A stretch of DNA of 64,000 nucleotides, from assembly GCF_000270305.1 (NCBI RefSeq), contig NC_015737.1:2480501-2544500 (forward strand), given 5' to 3'. A program made the position numbers and the translations under genes. Below the pieces are notes generated by a model. That model had not been told where the DNA came from, ran no database searches, and saw only the letters and a list, made by a program, of their open reading frames with translations. This DNA comes from Clostridium sp. SY8519. Lineage in GTDB: Bacteria > Bacillota > Clostridia > Lachnospirales > Lachnospiraceae. Of the stretch, positions 1-8,265 are shown piece by piece (position 1 is the first letter of the stretch; the number at the start of each line of letters is the position of its first letter).

Positions 1-368
1 CCGCCGCGGCCTCCCTTTAAAACAATCTGGCGTTTTCTGTCACCGGACATATCCGCGATGACTTTGCCGCTTTCTGCCTCTTTAATAATGGTTCCTGCCG
101 GAACTTTCAGAATGATGTCTGTGCCGTCTTTGCCGTGGCATCTGCGTTTTCCCCCCGGCTCTCCGTTCTGTGCCGCGTAGGTATGGCGATGCCGGTAATC
201 GGATAACGTGTTCTGTCCTTCATCGATTTCAAAGATGACATCTCCGCCTTTTCCGCCATCTCCGCCATCCGGGCCGCCATGGGATACATATTTTTCGCGG
301 CGGAAGCTGACTGCTCCATCGCCTCCTTTTCCGGATCGGATCACGATTCTGGCTGTATCTGCAAACAT
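1..368 (-). CDS. obgE: GTPase Obg, N-terminal part (runs off the window)
   Basis: About 122 N-terminal residues are visible, all in the glycine-rich Obg fold. It begins MFADTARI and carries FRREKYVSHGGPDGG followed by GGKGGDV, the typical Obg signature; the GTPase domain lies beyond the window edge. Obg is an essential GTPase acting in late 50S subunit assembly and stress control. The ATG at 366-368 has an AGGAGG ribosome-binding site close upstream. It is the fourth gene after rplU, prp and rpmA, but an intrinsic terminator separates it from rpmA and there is no room for a promoter between terminator and start. Identity is secure; only the downstream part is unknown. Confidence 0.95.
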   Translation of the reverse strand, partial: MFADTARIVIRSGKGGDGAVSFRREKYVSHGGPDGGDGGKGGDVIFEIDEGQNTLSDYRHRHTYAAQNGEPGGKRRCHGKDGTDIILKVPAGTIIKEAESGKVIADMSGDRKRQIVLKGGRG

Positions 369-384
369 GGGTTTCCTCCTGTTT

Positions 385-421
385 CAAAAAAACAGACCCG
401 TCAAATCTGGCGGGTCTGTCT
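385..421 (-). terminator. Intrinsic terminator between rpmA and obg
   Basis: On the minus strand the arms CAGACCCG and CGGGTCTG close a loop of about 11 nt and are followed directly by seven T. It sits 3' of rpmA and only about 16 nt before the obg start codon. Expression of obg must therefore depend on readthrough or on a promoter inside rpmA. Confidence 0.85.
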
Positions 422-437
422 TAGCAAATGCGTATTC

Positions 438-728
438 TTATTCGTTGCTGGCAACTGGATATACGGAAGCCTGTTTTTTGTCTCTTCCTTTTCTCTCAAA
501 TCTTAACACGCCATCAACCTTGGCATACAGAGTATCATCGCCGCCAATTCCTACATTCACACCCGGGTGAATCTTGGTGCCGCGCTGTCTGTAAAGAATA
601 TTGCCGGCTTTTACAAACTGTCCGTCTGCTCTCTTGGCTCCAAGTCTCTTTGCCTCAGAGTCACGTCCGTTCTTTGTGGAACCAACACCTTTTTTATGAG
701 CAAAGAACTGAAGATTCATATTCATCAT
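438..728 (-). CDS. rpmA: 50S ribosomal protein L27 with cleavable N-terminal extension
   Basis: This 96-residue protein has the L27 core ([15 protein letters not shown], then [17 protein letters not shown]) near the peptidyl-transferase centre. It starts [14 protein letters not shown]: the LQFF segment before AHKKG is the Firmicutes-type extension known to be removed by the protease Prp, whose gene lies immediately upstream. Start chosen at the first ATG, 8 nt after GGAGGTG; the second ATG one codon later is also possible. It is the third gene of the rplU operon and is followed by an intrinsic terminator. Identity is certain. Confidence 0.97.
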   Translation of the reverse strand: MMNMNLQFFAHKKGVGSTKNGRDSEAKRLGAKRADGQFVKAGNILYRQRGTKIHPGVNVGIGGDDTLYAKVDGVLRFERKGRDKKQASVYPVASNE

Positions 729-733
729 AGCTG

Positions 734-1060
734 TTACACCTCCTTAATAATCAAATCAACATATCTGCTATAGTTATTCTCAATCTCCTGAATTCCCAAA
801 AGGAAGGACTGCATCAGCAAGTCGGCATCCTTTCCGGGTGCTCCCTTCAGCCGGAACCGAATCCGGGCCTCCGCCTCTTCTGCTTCATGTTCAAAAGAAG
901 TATCGGTAAGCCTTTCGATGGAGTTGATACAGTTAATGGTTAACGCAGATACAGCAGCACAGATAATGTCGGTGCCCTCTTCTGCGTATTCCGCATGATC
1001 CCACACGTCAAACCCGGTGTACAAACCGGCGGAATTCCGGTAAACTGTAACTTTCACCAT
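734..1060 (-). CDS. prp: Ribosomal-processing cysteine protease Prp
   Basis: The protein has 108 residues and belongs to the YsxB/Prp family, which cleaves the N-terminal extension of L27 in Firmicutes before ribosome assembly. The catalytic pair is visible as His in DHAEYA (residue 22) and Cys in [10 protein letters not shown] (residue 34), the same positions as reported for the Staphylococcus enzyme when the ATG at 1058-1060 is used. That ATG has AGGTG 6 nt upstream; the in-frame GTG at 1067-1069 is less likely. The gene lies between rplU and rpmA, and the rpmA ribosome-binding site falls just after its stop. Confidence 0.93.
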   Translation of the reverse strand: MVKVTVYRNSAGLYTGFDVWDHAEYAEEGTDIICAAVSALTINCINSIERLTDTSFEHEAEEAEARIRFRLKGAPGKDADLLMQSFLLGIQEIENNYSRYVDLIIKEV

Positions 1061-1076
1061 AACAAACACCTAAAAA

Positions 1077-1385
1077 CTAAGCATTGATTTTGTCAATTTT
1101 TACCTTAGTATAGCACTGTCTGTGGCCGTTTTTCTTATGATAGCCGGTTTTTCTCTTGTATTTGTAAACGATCACTTTCTTTGCGCGTCCGTTTTCTACA
1201 ACAGAGGCTTCTACAGTTGCGTCTGCAACAGTAGGAGTTCCGACTTTTAAAGAACCGTCATTAACAGCTAACACCTGGTCGAATGTAACTTTTTCGTCTG
1301 CTTCCGCATTGAGTTTCTCAATGGTAATGACATCTCCTTCAGAAACTTTGTACTGTTTTCCTCCGGTAACAATGATTGCGTACAT
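1077..1385 (-). CDS. rplU: 50S ribosomal protein L21
   Basis: This 102-residue protein starts [14 protein letters not shown] and ends in a basic region with [15 protein letters not shown], as in bacterial L21, which binds 23S rRNA in the large subunit. The ATG at 1383-1385 is preceded by GGAGG at 8 nt; a GTG three codons earlier lies inside the ribosome-binding site and is rejected. It is the first gene of the L21-Prp-L27(-Obg) unit, behind a strong promoter and a leader of about 80 nt. Confidence 0.97.
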   Translation of the reverse strand: MYAIIVTGGKQYKVSEGDVITIEKLNAEADEKVTFDQVLAVNDGSLKVGTPTVADATVEASVVENGRAKKVIVYKYKRKTGYHKKNGHRQCYTKVKIDKINA

Positions 1386-1465
1386 AAATGGCACCTCCTA
1401 TTATCATTACTCGCCAGTTCCGGTGCTGTATTTCTACAGACTTCTACCTTCCTGAGCGGCATACT
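1386..1465 (-). promoter_or_regulatory. Leader of the L21 operon, candidate L21-type autoregulatory RNA
   Basis: About 80 nt separate the predicted transcription start near 1464 from the rplU ATG. L21 operons of Firmicutes often carry a structured leader thought to bind the protein. I see short complementary segments here but did not fold the RNA, so the class is inferred only from position and length. Confidence 0.35.
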
Positions 1466-1470
1466 GGTGT

Positions 1471-1499
1471 ATTTTAGCACAGCATCAATCAGAAGTCAA
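1471..1499 (-). promoter_or_regulatory. Sigma-A promoter of rplU-prp-rpmA
   Basis: The -35 TTGACT (1494-1499) and -10 TAAAAT (1471-1476) are 17 bp apart, with TGC before the -10 giving an extended -10 element. The -35 lies inside the last codons of rng (encoding Leu-Thr near its C terminus), so the promoter is embedded in the 3' end of the upstream gene. Confidence 0.85.
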
Positions 1500-2693
1500 C
1501 TGATCTGCCAGGCATTTCGAGATTTTTTTACGGGTGATTTCCACCAGACCCAGGGCGGTCCGATCAATGACCTGAGCCGGAACCGGATCCTCCTGCAGCA
1601 GCATCTGCATCTGACGCATCAGGGCATGGTTGGCTTCTTCTGACTTCATATTGATAAAATCGATCAGAATGATCCCGGACAGATTACGAAGCCTGATCTG
1701 ACGGGCGATTTCCAGGGCAGCCTCCCGGTTTGTTTTCTGATAATGGAGTTCCTTGCTGTGTTTTCCACTGATGCTTTTTTCCGTGTTTACGTCAATGACT
1801 GTCAGGGCTTCCGTGGGTTCGATAATCAGTGATCCGCCGGATTTAAGCCACACTTTTTTTCTGAGCGCTTTTTCCAGCTGGGACGAAAGCCCTGCGGCAG
1901 ATGCCAGCGGATAGGAATCTTCATACAGGCGAACCGGCGGCAGCGGCAAACTTTGATTCTGCTGTTCGGCAGTCAGTTCCTGACAGATCTCCGGAAGATC
2001 TGTTACAATCTCCGTCACCCGGTCCGGCCGCACACGGTGCATCAGACGGATGTACTGGGGAATTCCCTGATACAGACAGCTGTAGCAGCTTCTGGTTTCG
2101 CTCTTCCGCAGAATGGCGGTCAGTATGCGGTCCAGCTGTACCCTCTCCTTTTCCAGTTCTTCCTCTTTGGCGAAACAGGCATTGGTGCGTACAATAATGC
2201 CATAGTCCTTCCGCGGCATGGACTCTGCAGCTGCTTTCAGCTTTTTACGGGTATCCGGATCGATTTTCCCGGAAATACCGAGTTTGCGGTCTCCTGTGGT
2301 CAGTACCAGATATTCGCCTGCCAGGGATAGATTCGTAGTCACAGTGGGAACTTTTCCGCCTTTTGCGTCTTTTTGAATCTGTACCAGAAGCTCATCACCC
2401 GGGACAATTTTTCCTGCAGCATTCTGGGCTCTGACCCGATGGCAGTGTTCTGTATGCTCCAGGCTCAGATAGGTCGAAACTCCAGGAGCAATATCGACAA
2501 AGGCTGCCTGTATATTCGGTACAATTTTCCGGACTTTTCCGATATAAATACTCCCAATCCGAAGATTCTGCTCGGTTGGTTCCGCATAAATTTCGGACAG
2601 CCGACCGTCTTCTGTCAGAGCCGTCAGTATTCTGGTCTTATGGGAGGTGACTGCATGATTCAGTTCGGTAACAATCAGTTTCTGTTTTTTCAT
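1485..2693 (-). CDS. rng: Ribonuclease E/G family endoribonuclease
   Basis: At 402 residues this resembles RNase G. An S1-like segment lies at about residues 45-125 (GSIYIGKVRKIVPN, AAFVDIAPG). The DNase I-like catalytic domain holds the two magnesium-binding aspartates in LTVIDVNT (D301) and LIDFINM (D345). The chain stops at about residue 402, just before the place where E. coli RNase E and G carry the CPxC zinc-link motif, which is absent. The start overlaps the stop of the preceding gene as ATGA, so translation is probably coupled. It acts in rRNA processing and mRNA decay. Association with the two radical-SAM-linked genes upstream recurs in Clostridia, as far as I recall. Confidence 0.92.
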   Translation of the reverse strand: MKKQKLIVTELNHAVTSHKTRILTALTEDGRLSEIYAEPTEQNLRIGSIYIGKVRKIVPNIQAAFVDIAPGVSTYLSLEHTEHCHRVRAQNAAGKIVPGDELLVQIQKDAKGGKVPTVTTNLSLAGEYLVLTTGDRKLGISGKIDPDTRKKLKAAAESMPRKDYGIIVRTNACFAKEEELEKERVQLDRILTAILRKSETRSCYSCLYQGIPQYIRLMHRVRPDRVTEIVTDLPEICQELTAEQQNQSLPLPPVRLYEDSYPLASAAGLSSQLEKALRKKVWLKSGGSLIIEPTEALTVIDVNTEKSISGKHSKELHYQKTNREAALEIARQIRLRNLSGIILIDFINMKSEEANHALMRQMQMLLQEDPVPAQVIDRTALGLVEITRKKISKCLADQLTSD

Positions 2694-3424
2694 AGGGCTT
2701 CTGCAGCAGGCTGTAAAATCGGAGTGCCCAAAGCATCCAGTGTTTTCCAGGCTCCGGGAGCGCCGGTATATACATCCAGCCGACGCCGCTCGTAGCAGTA
2801 AGGGTCAAAGGTTTCTCCGAAATAATTCAGAAAATCCGAAAGCACAAGTTCCGGCTTGATGTTTTCCTGGCTGCCGGCCGATAGCTTCAGAAACACTGCC
2901 GGACGGCCCTCAGACTCCACGGCCTTCATGCTGTAAATCAGCGGTTTGATATCCAGGACACGCTCGGATTTTTTTGATTTTTTGGTTACCGTAATGATTT
3001 CCTGCGCTTCATAATAGGTGCGGATCCGATCCTGCAGCAGGTCAAATGCGACAGTTCGTTCCTCCGGAAGAACGGTATAGCGATAGTCGGCACAGGTTAC
3101 CAGAGACATGGATGGTTTGCTGTCATCCGGGAGAAGCACATAGTTCAGCACTTCGATTCCGTCTGCCATCTGGGCGTTCAGCTTTTTCAGCGCAGTTTCC
3201 GTGGATTCTGTAGAATTGACTTCTATGTCAAAATATTCCCCGTCGCCAATCATACCGACGCCCAGCGGAAGAGCAAAAGACATAATCTGATGGGGATGGA
3301 ATCCCTGGGTATAGCGGATATCAATACCGCTTCTGCGGATTGCCTTCTGGAAAAAGCGCATCAGATCCAGGTGTCCGATGTATTTCATTGTGTCATATTT
3401 CCGGAATTTAATTCGGATTTTCAT
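2690..3424 (-). CDS. TIGR03936/DUF2344 radical-SAM-linked protein
   Basis: The 244-residue protein has the family hallmarks KYDTMKYIGHLDLMRF and YTQGFHPHQIMSFALPLGVG near its N terminus. Proteins of this family occur as separate genes next to, or fused to, the TIGR03960 radical-SAM protein, which is exactly the gene upstream here (17-nt overlap). It ends in an ATGA overlap with rng. The N-terminal half resembles tRNA pseudouridine-synthase-like folds in family descriptions, but the biochemical role is not established. An RNA-related function fits its place beside RNase G. The start is well supported by the conserved MKIRIKF beginning. Confidence 0.85.
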   Translation of the reverse strand: MKIRIKFRKYDTMKYIGHLDLMRFFQKAIRRSGIDIRYTQGFHPHQIMSFALPLGVGMIGDGEYFDIEVNSTESTETALKKLNAQMADGIEVLNYVLLPDDSKPSMSLVTCADYRYTVLPEERTVAFDLLQDRIRTYYEAQEIITVTKKSKKSERVLDIKPLIYSMKAVESEGRPAVFLKLSAGSQENIKPELVLSDFLNYFGETFDPYCYERRRLDVYTGAPGAWKTLDALGTPILQPAAEAL

Positions 3425-5276
3425 AACAGACTCCTTCCTTCCATACTGCGGCTCCGCATCCGCTGCACTGTTCCCGGCAGTTTGGCGTCACTTTACCGGC
3501 GAGGGCCTGCTGCCATTCCCGGTAAAGAAACTGTTTGCTGACACCGGCATCAATGAAGTCCCAGGGGAAGATCTCCTCTGCCGCCCGCGGCCGTACCGTA
3601 TAAAAGTCCGTATCGATTCCGGTTTCCTGAAAGGCTTCTGCCCAGTGGGAACGGTCAAAAAAGTCTGTCCAGGCAGCGAAAATACCGCCCTTTTCATAGA
3701 CGCGGATCAGCGCCTCGGAAAGTCTGCGGTCGCCCCGGGCCAGGATTCCTTCGATTACTGTCACATCGGAAGAATGCCAGTGATAACGGATGCTTTTCTG
3801 ATTCGTCTGGGAACGAATCGATTCTTTTACTACGGATGCCCGGTGCTCAAAATCTTTCATCCGGCACATGGGATACCACTGAAACGGCGTAAAGGGCTTC
3901 GGAACGAAAAAGGAGGTGCTTACCGTAATCTGGCATTTCCCGTTCCTGGACTCCTTCGGAATTTCGTAATACTGCTCCGCGATTTTCTGTGCCAGTTCGC
4001 CTATGGCCCGCATATCTTCTTCGGTTTCCGTGGGCTGTCCAAGCATAAAATACAGTTTCACTTTATTCCATCCGCCCTGAAACGCCAGAGAGGCACCGGA
4101 CAGAATCTCCTCCTCTGTCAGCCCCTTGTTAATGACATCACGCAGGCGCTGGGAACCGGCTTCCGGCGCAAAAGTCAGACTGCTTTTTTTCACATCCTGC
4201 AGCCGGGACATAATCCCCAGGGAAAAGGCGTCGATGCGCAGTGACGGCAGGGTCACGGAAATTCCCTGGCTTGCGTACTCTTCTGTGAGAAAATGAAGCA
4301 GCTCTTCCAGTTCGGAATAATCACTGGAACTTAAGGAACTCAGGGATATTTCATCCTGGCCGGTGGCCGCAAGCATCTGCGCAGCAGCCTGCTTCAGCAT
4401 TTCCACCTTCCGTTCCCGCAGGGGACGGTAAATCATTCCGGCCTGACAGAACCGGCAGCCCCGGATGCAGCCCCGCATAATCTCCAGTACCACACGGTCC
4501 TGCGTCGTTCTGAGAAACGGAACAAGCGGACGTTTGAGAAAATACTGGCCTTCCATGTCGGTCACAACCTGTTTCCGCACTTTTTCCGGAACGCCCTCCG
4601 CGGTCGGAACAAAGGAGGCAATGGTCCCATCGGCGTGATAACTCACCTCATACAGGGACGGCACATAGATTCCCTCAATTCCGGCTGCCTGCCGCAGAAA
4701 TTCCTGCCGGGAACAGGAGCTATCCTTCCGGCAGGCCTGGTACAGATCCAGGAGACGGTCATAGGAGGTTTCCCCTTCTCCGATATAGATCAGATCAAAA
4801 AAATCCGCAATTGGCTCCGGATTGTATACACATGGGCCGCCTGCAATGACAATGGGATCCTCCCAGGTCCGTTCTGCCGCGCGGAACGGAATGCCGGACA
4901 GGTCAAGAATCTGCAGAATATTGGGATAACACATCTCATACTGCAGGGTAATGCCGAGAAAATCGAAGGAACGGATGGGATCCTGCGATTCCAGTGCAAA
5001 CAGGGGGATGTTGTTTTCTTTTAAAATTCGATGCATGTCCGGCCAGGGGGAATAGACCCGTTCGCACCAGACATCTTTCCGCTGATTGAACATTTCATAC
5101 AGAATCTGTATGCCCAGATGAGACATACCGATTTCATAGACATCCGGGAAGCAGACAGCAAAGCGGATCCCGACAGCAGCGGGATCCTTCTGGATACTGT
5201 TAATTTCATTGCCGATGTATCGCTCCGGCTTTTCTGCCTGCATCAGAAGACGTTCAGAAAGCGCCAGTTTTTTCAT
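3408..5276 (-). CDS. TIGR03960-type radical SAM protein with B12-binding-like N-terminal domain
   Basis: The protein has 622 residues. The N-terminal third (CFPDVYEIGMSHLGIQILYE, AGGPCVYNPEP) resembles the cobalamin-binding-like domain of this family. The radical-SAM cluster motif is C270-x3-C274-x2-C277 in RGCIRGCRFCQAG. A second cysteine group, CREQCSGCG, sits near the C terminus. An SD sequence GGAGG lies 8 nt before the ATG. It overlaps the DUF2344 gene by 17 nt and starts 12 nt after hisI, so it is probably co-transcribed with the his genes. Substrate unknown; RNA modification is an inference from neighbours (RNase G, ribosomal proteins). Confidence 0.88.
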   Translation of the reverse strand: MKKLALSERLLMQAEKPERYIGNEINSIQKDPAAVGIRFAVCFPDVYEIGMSHLGIQILYEMFNQRKDVWCERVYSPWPDMHRILKENNIPLFALESQDPIRSFDFLGITLQYEMCYPNILQILDLSGIPFRAAERTWEDPIVIAGGPCVYNPEPIADFFDLIYIGEGETSYDRLLDLYQACRKDSSCSRQEFLRQAAGIEGIYVPSLYEVSYHADGTIASFVPTAEGVPEKVRKQVVTDMEGQYFLKRPLVPFLRTTQDRVVLEIMRGCIRGCRFCQAGMIYRPLRERKVEMLKQAAAQMLAATGQDEISLSSLSSSDYSELEELLHFLTEEYASQGISVTLPSLRIDAFSLGIMSRLQDVKKSSLTFAPEAGSQRLRDVINKGLTEEEILSGASLAFQGGWNKVKLYFMLGQPTETEEDMRAIGELAQKIAEQYYEIPKESRNGKCQITVSTSFFVPKPFTPFQWYPMCRMKDFEHRASVVKESIRSQTNQKSIRYHWHSSDVTVIEGILARGDRRLSEALIRVYEKGGIFAAWTDFFDRSHWAEAFQETGIDTDFYTVRPRAAEEIFPWDFIDAGVSKQFLYREWQQALAGKVTPNCREQCSGCGAAVWKEGVCYENPN

Positions 5277-5288
5277 AGTATTCCTCCA

Positions 5289-5663
5289 TTATGCCGGCGT
5301 TTGGTCCGCCGGTTCTGCCAGAGTCCGGTAAAAGCAGCTGTGATGGCCCGTATGGCAGGCTGCGCCGGTCTGAATGACAGAAGCAAGTATGGTATCGTTG
5401 TCACAGTCAATGGCCAGGGCCTTCACTTCCTGAAAATGGCCGGAAGTCATTCCTTTGACCCACAGTTCCTCCCGGCTTCTGCTCCAGTAGGTCATTCGGC
5501 CGGTCTGCATGGTGGCAAGGTATGCTTCTTCATTCATATAGGCAAGCATCAGGACTTCGCCGGTGCCGTATTCCTGTACAATGACCGGAACCAGGCCGAG
5601 GCTGTCTGTCTTTAAATCGGAAAATGAAAGCGTTGCCTTCCATTTTTTTGTCTGTTCTGTCAT
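5289..5663 (-). CDS. hisI: Phosphoribosyl-AMP cyclohydrolase
   Basis: This 124-residue enzyme hydrolyses phosphoribosyl-AMP in the third step of histidine synthesis. The metal motif DCDND is at residues 86-90 and the zinc-binding CHTGHHSC at 103-110. The chain ends soon after, so there is no fused HisE pyrophosphohydrolase domain, unlike the bifunctional HisIE. An AGGAGG site precedes the ATG. It is the last his gene of the cluster; hisE, hisA, hisF, hisH and hisC are not in the window. Confidence 0.96.
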   Translation of the reverse strand: MTEQTKKWKATLSFSDLKTDSLGLVPVIVQEYGTGEVLMLAYMNEEAYLATMQTGRMTYWSRSREELWVKGMTSGHFQEVKALAIDCDNDTILASVIQTGAACHTGHHSCFYRTLAEPADQTPA

Positions 5664-5672
5664 GGTTCCTCC

Positions 5673-6263
5673 TTACAGGCTTCCTTTAGTGGAAAGAATC
5701 CCGTCGATTCTTCCGTCCCCGGCTAACGCGGCATCCAGGGCGCGGGCAGTGGCTTTAAAAATGGCTTCGATGATGTGATGGGCATTTTTTCCCTCCAGGA
5801 CTTTGATATGGAGATTCATGCCGACGTGGGAACTGAGGGCATAAAAAAATTCATGCACCATTTCCGTATCAAAACCGCCCACGGAGGGCACACGGAAATC
5901 ATAGTCAAAGACCAGAAAGGCTCTGCCGGAAAGATCCACAGCAGACAGTACAAGGGCCTCATCCATCGGAAGAATCATACTGCCGAAGCGGCAGATCCCT
6001 TCTTTTGTGCCTGCTGCCTGGCGGATCGCCTCTCCGAGCACAATAGCCGTATCTTCGATGGTATGATGGCAGTCCACTTCCAGATCGCCGCGGGCCGTCA
6101 CCTGCAGATCAAGAAAACCGTGGCGGGCAAAACTGTTCAGCATGTGGTCGAAAAAGCCGATTCCTGTATGAATATCTGTCTTTCCGCTGCCGTCCAGATT
6201 GATGGTGATCGTAATATCTGTTTCTCCTGTTTTTCTGCTGACCGTCGCTGTACGCTGATTCAT
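5673..6263 (-). CDS. hisB: Imidazoleglycerol-phosphate dehydratase
   Basis: At 196 residues this is the monofunctional form without the phosphatase domain found in E. coli. It carries the manganese-binding motifs DCHHTIEDT (residues 64-72) and KNAHHIIEAIFKATARAL near the C terminus, together with HTGIGFFDHML near the N terminus. It removes water from imidazoleglycerol phosphate in histidine synthesis. It lies 9 nt upstream of hisI and 15 nt downstream of hisD, with AAGGAAG before its ATG. Confidence 0.97.
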   Translation of the reverse strand: MNQRTATVSRKTGETDITITINLDGSGKTDIHTGIGFFDHMLNSFARHGFLDLQVTARGDLEVDCHHTIEDTAIVLGEAIRQAAGTKEGICRFGSMILPMDEALVLSAVDLSGRAFLVFDYDFRVPSVGGFDTEMVHEFFYALSSHVGMNLHIKVLEGKNAHHIIEAIFKATARALDAALAGDGRIDGILSTKGSL

Positions 6264-6278
6264 AAATCTTCCTTTCTC

Positions 6279-7574
6279 TTACTTTTCCTCAAAACGGACA
6301 CGGATGGAATTGGCATGGGCTGTCAGGTGTTCTGACTCGGCAAAACGGATGATATCCTCATGGATTTCCTCCAGGGCTTCTCTGGAATAAGAGATAATGC
6401 TGGATTTTTTGATAAAATCATCCACAGACAGGGGAGAAAAGAATTTTGCTGTGCCATTGGTGGGCAGGACATGGTTCGGCCCGGCAAAGTAATCCCCTAA
6501 GGGTTCGCTGGAATATTCACCAAGGAAAATCGCTCCGGCATTGCGTATTTTTGTCATAACCTGATACGGATCTTTTGTGACGATCTCAAGATGCTCGGAA
6601 GCAATGGCATTGGCGGTGTCCACAGCAGTCTGCAGATCCTCTGCGATGAGGATATATCCGTAATTTTCCAGAGATTTTTCAATGATGTCCCGACGCGAAA
6701 GTACCTTCAGATAGCCGTCAATCTCCCTGTTTACCTGCTCTGCCAATGCCGGGCTGGTGGTGATCAGGATCGCGCTGGCCATTTCGTCATGCTCCGCCTG
6801 GGACAGCAGGTCAGCGGCCACATAATGGGCATTGGCGGTTTCATCCGCAATCACCAGAATCTCGCTCGGACCGGCGATGGAATCGATGCTGACATATCCG
6901 AAGACCGCTTTTTTGGCCAGAGCCACATAGATATTGCCGGGACCGACGATTTTGTCTGTTTTCGGAATGGATGCGGTACCGAATGCCATCGCGGCAATGG
7001 CCTGCGCACCGCCCACTTTGAATGCGCGGTCGATGCCTGCTTCTTTTGCAGCGATCAGTGTGCCGGGATTTACTTTTCCCTCTTTGTTACAGGGGGTACA
7101 CATGATAATCTCATCCACACCGGCCACTTTTGCAGGGATAATATTCATCAGCACGGAAGAAGGATAGGCTGCTTTTCCACCGGGGACGTATACCCCCGCC
7201 CGCCGGATCGGTGTCACTTTCTGACCCAGTAACGTTCCTTTTTCTGTGCTGTCAAACCAGCTGTACTGCTTCTGCTTCTCGTGATACGCGCGGATATTTT
7301 CCTTTGCTCTCCGGATGACGCGGATGAAATCCGGATCTGCAGAGGCATAGGCTTCTTCATACTCTGCCTCTGTAATCTCTACTGTCTCCGGTGTCAGAAC
7401 CGCGCCGTCGAACTGTCTGGTATAATCAAAGACTGCCGCATCGCCGCGTTCCCGCACACTGCGGATGATCGCATTTACACTGTCCTCATAACTGGAATAA
7501 TTGTTGGGGCTTCTCTTCAGAAGGTCCTCCAGGATTCTGTCGGTTGTTTCCTTGTTTAAATTTAATGTACGCAT
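6279..7574 (-). CDS. hisD: Histidinol dehydrogenase
   Basis: The 431-residue protein has the family features RRAGVYVPGGKAAYPSS, VGGAQAIAAMAFGT, AGPSEILVIAD, SEHLEI and GPNHVLPTNGTA. It is a zinc enzyme that oxidises histidinol to histidine in two NAD-dependent steps. The visible AAGGAG ribosome-binding site is about 14 nt before the ATG, longer than usual, and an in-frame stop between them excludes an earlier start. The gene lies between hisG and hisB. Confidence 0.97.
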   Translation of the reverse strand: MRTLNLNKETTDRILEDLLKRSPNNYSSYEDSVNAIIRSVRERGDAAVFDYTRQFDGAVLTPETVEITEAEYEEAYASADPDFIRVIRRAKENIRAYHEKQKQYSWFDSTEKGTLLGQKVTPIRRAGVYVPGGKAAYPSSVLMNIIPAKVAGVDEIIMCTPCNKEGKVNPGTLIAAKEAGIDRAFKVGGAQAIAAMAFGTASIPKTDKIVGPGNIYVALAKKAVFGYVSIDSIAGPSEILVIADETANAHYVAADLLSQAEHDEMASAILITTSPALAEQVNREIDGYLKVLSRRDIIEKSLENYGYILIAEDLQTAVDTANAIASEHLEIVTKDPYQVMTKIRNAGAIFLGEYSSEPLGDYFAGPNHVLPTNGTAKFFSPLSVDDFIKKSSIISYSREALEEIHEDIIRFAESEHLTAHANSIRVRFEEK

Positions 7575-7596
7575 TCTGTCAGTACACGCTCCTTAT

Positions 7597-8244
7597 TTAC
7601 TCTTTTTCCTGCAGCAGTTTCCGAAGCCGGGTGATAATATCCGTAATCCGCTCCTGCTCCATTTTCATGCTTACGGGATTCACTACCATACGCGCAGACA
7701 GGGGGGTGATTTCCTCCAGAACGTTCAGGCCGTTTTCCCGCAGGGTGGTTCCTGTTTCCACAATATCCACGATTACATCCGAAAGTCCCACAATGGGGGC
7801 CAGTTCGATGGAACCGTTGAGTTTGATGATTTCCACTGTCTGGTGCTTTTTATTGTAAAAATAATCTTTTGCGATCTTCGGATATTTTGTGGCAACCCGG
7901 ATCTGTTCATGGTGATTCAGCAGATCCCGGGCACTTTCCTTTCCGCAGACGCACATTCTGCATTTTCCGAAGCCCAGGTCCAGCACTTCATAGATATTGC
8001 GGCCTTCCTCCAGAATGGTGTCCCGGCCCACAATGCCGATATCCGCAGCTCCGTATTCTACATAAGTAGGCACATCCGGACCTTTGGCAAGAAAAAACCG
8101 CAGTTTCAGTTCTTCATTGACAAAAATCAGTTTCCGTGTTTCCTTGTCTTTTACCTCTTCACAGGGAATCCCGATTTGTTCAAACATATCCACCGCCTGA
8201 TTGGCAAGCCGGCCCTTTCCCAGGGCAAATGTCAAATATCGCAT
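7597..8244 (-). CDS. hisG: ATP phosphoribosyltransferase, short form
   Basis: At 215 residues this is the short catalytic HisG (HisG-S), which has no C-terminal regulatory domain and needs HisZ, encoded directly upstream. Visible motifs are [39 protein letters not shown] and the phosphate-binding [14 protein letters not shown]. It joins ATP and PRPP in the first step of histidine synthesis; feedback inhibition in such systems is exerted through HisZ. Ribosome-binding site AAGGAGAG precedes the ATG. Confidence 0.96.
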   Translation of the reverse strand: MRYLTFALGKGRLANQAVDMFEQIGIPCEEVKDKETRKLIFVNEELKLRFFLAKGPDVPTYVEYGAADIGIVGRDTILEEGRNIYEVLDLGFGKCRMCVCGKESARDLLNHHEQIRVATKYPKIAKDYFYNKKHQTVEIIKLNGSIELAPIVGLSDVIVDIVETGTTLRENGLNVLEEITPLSARMVVNPVSMKMEQERITDIITRLRKLLQEKE

Positions 8245-8265
8245 ACTCTCAATCTCTCCTTCGTG

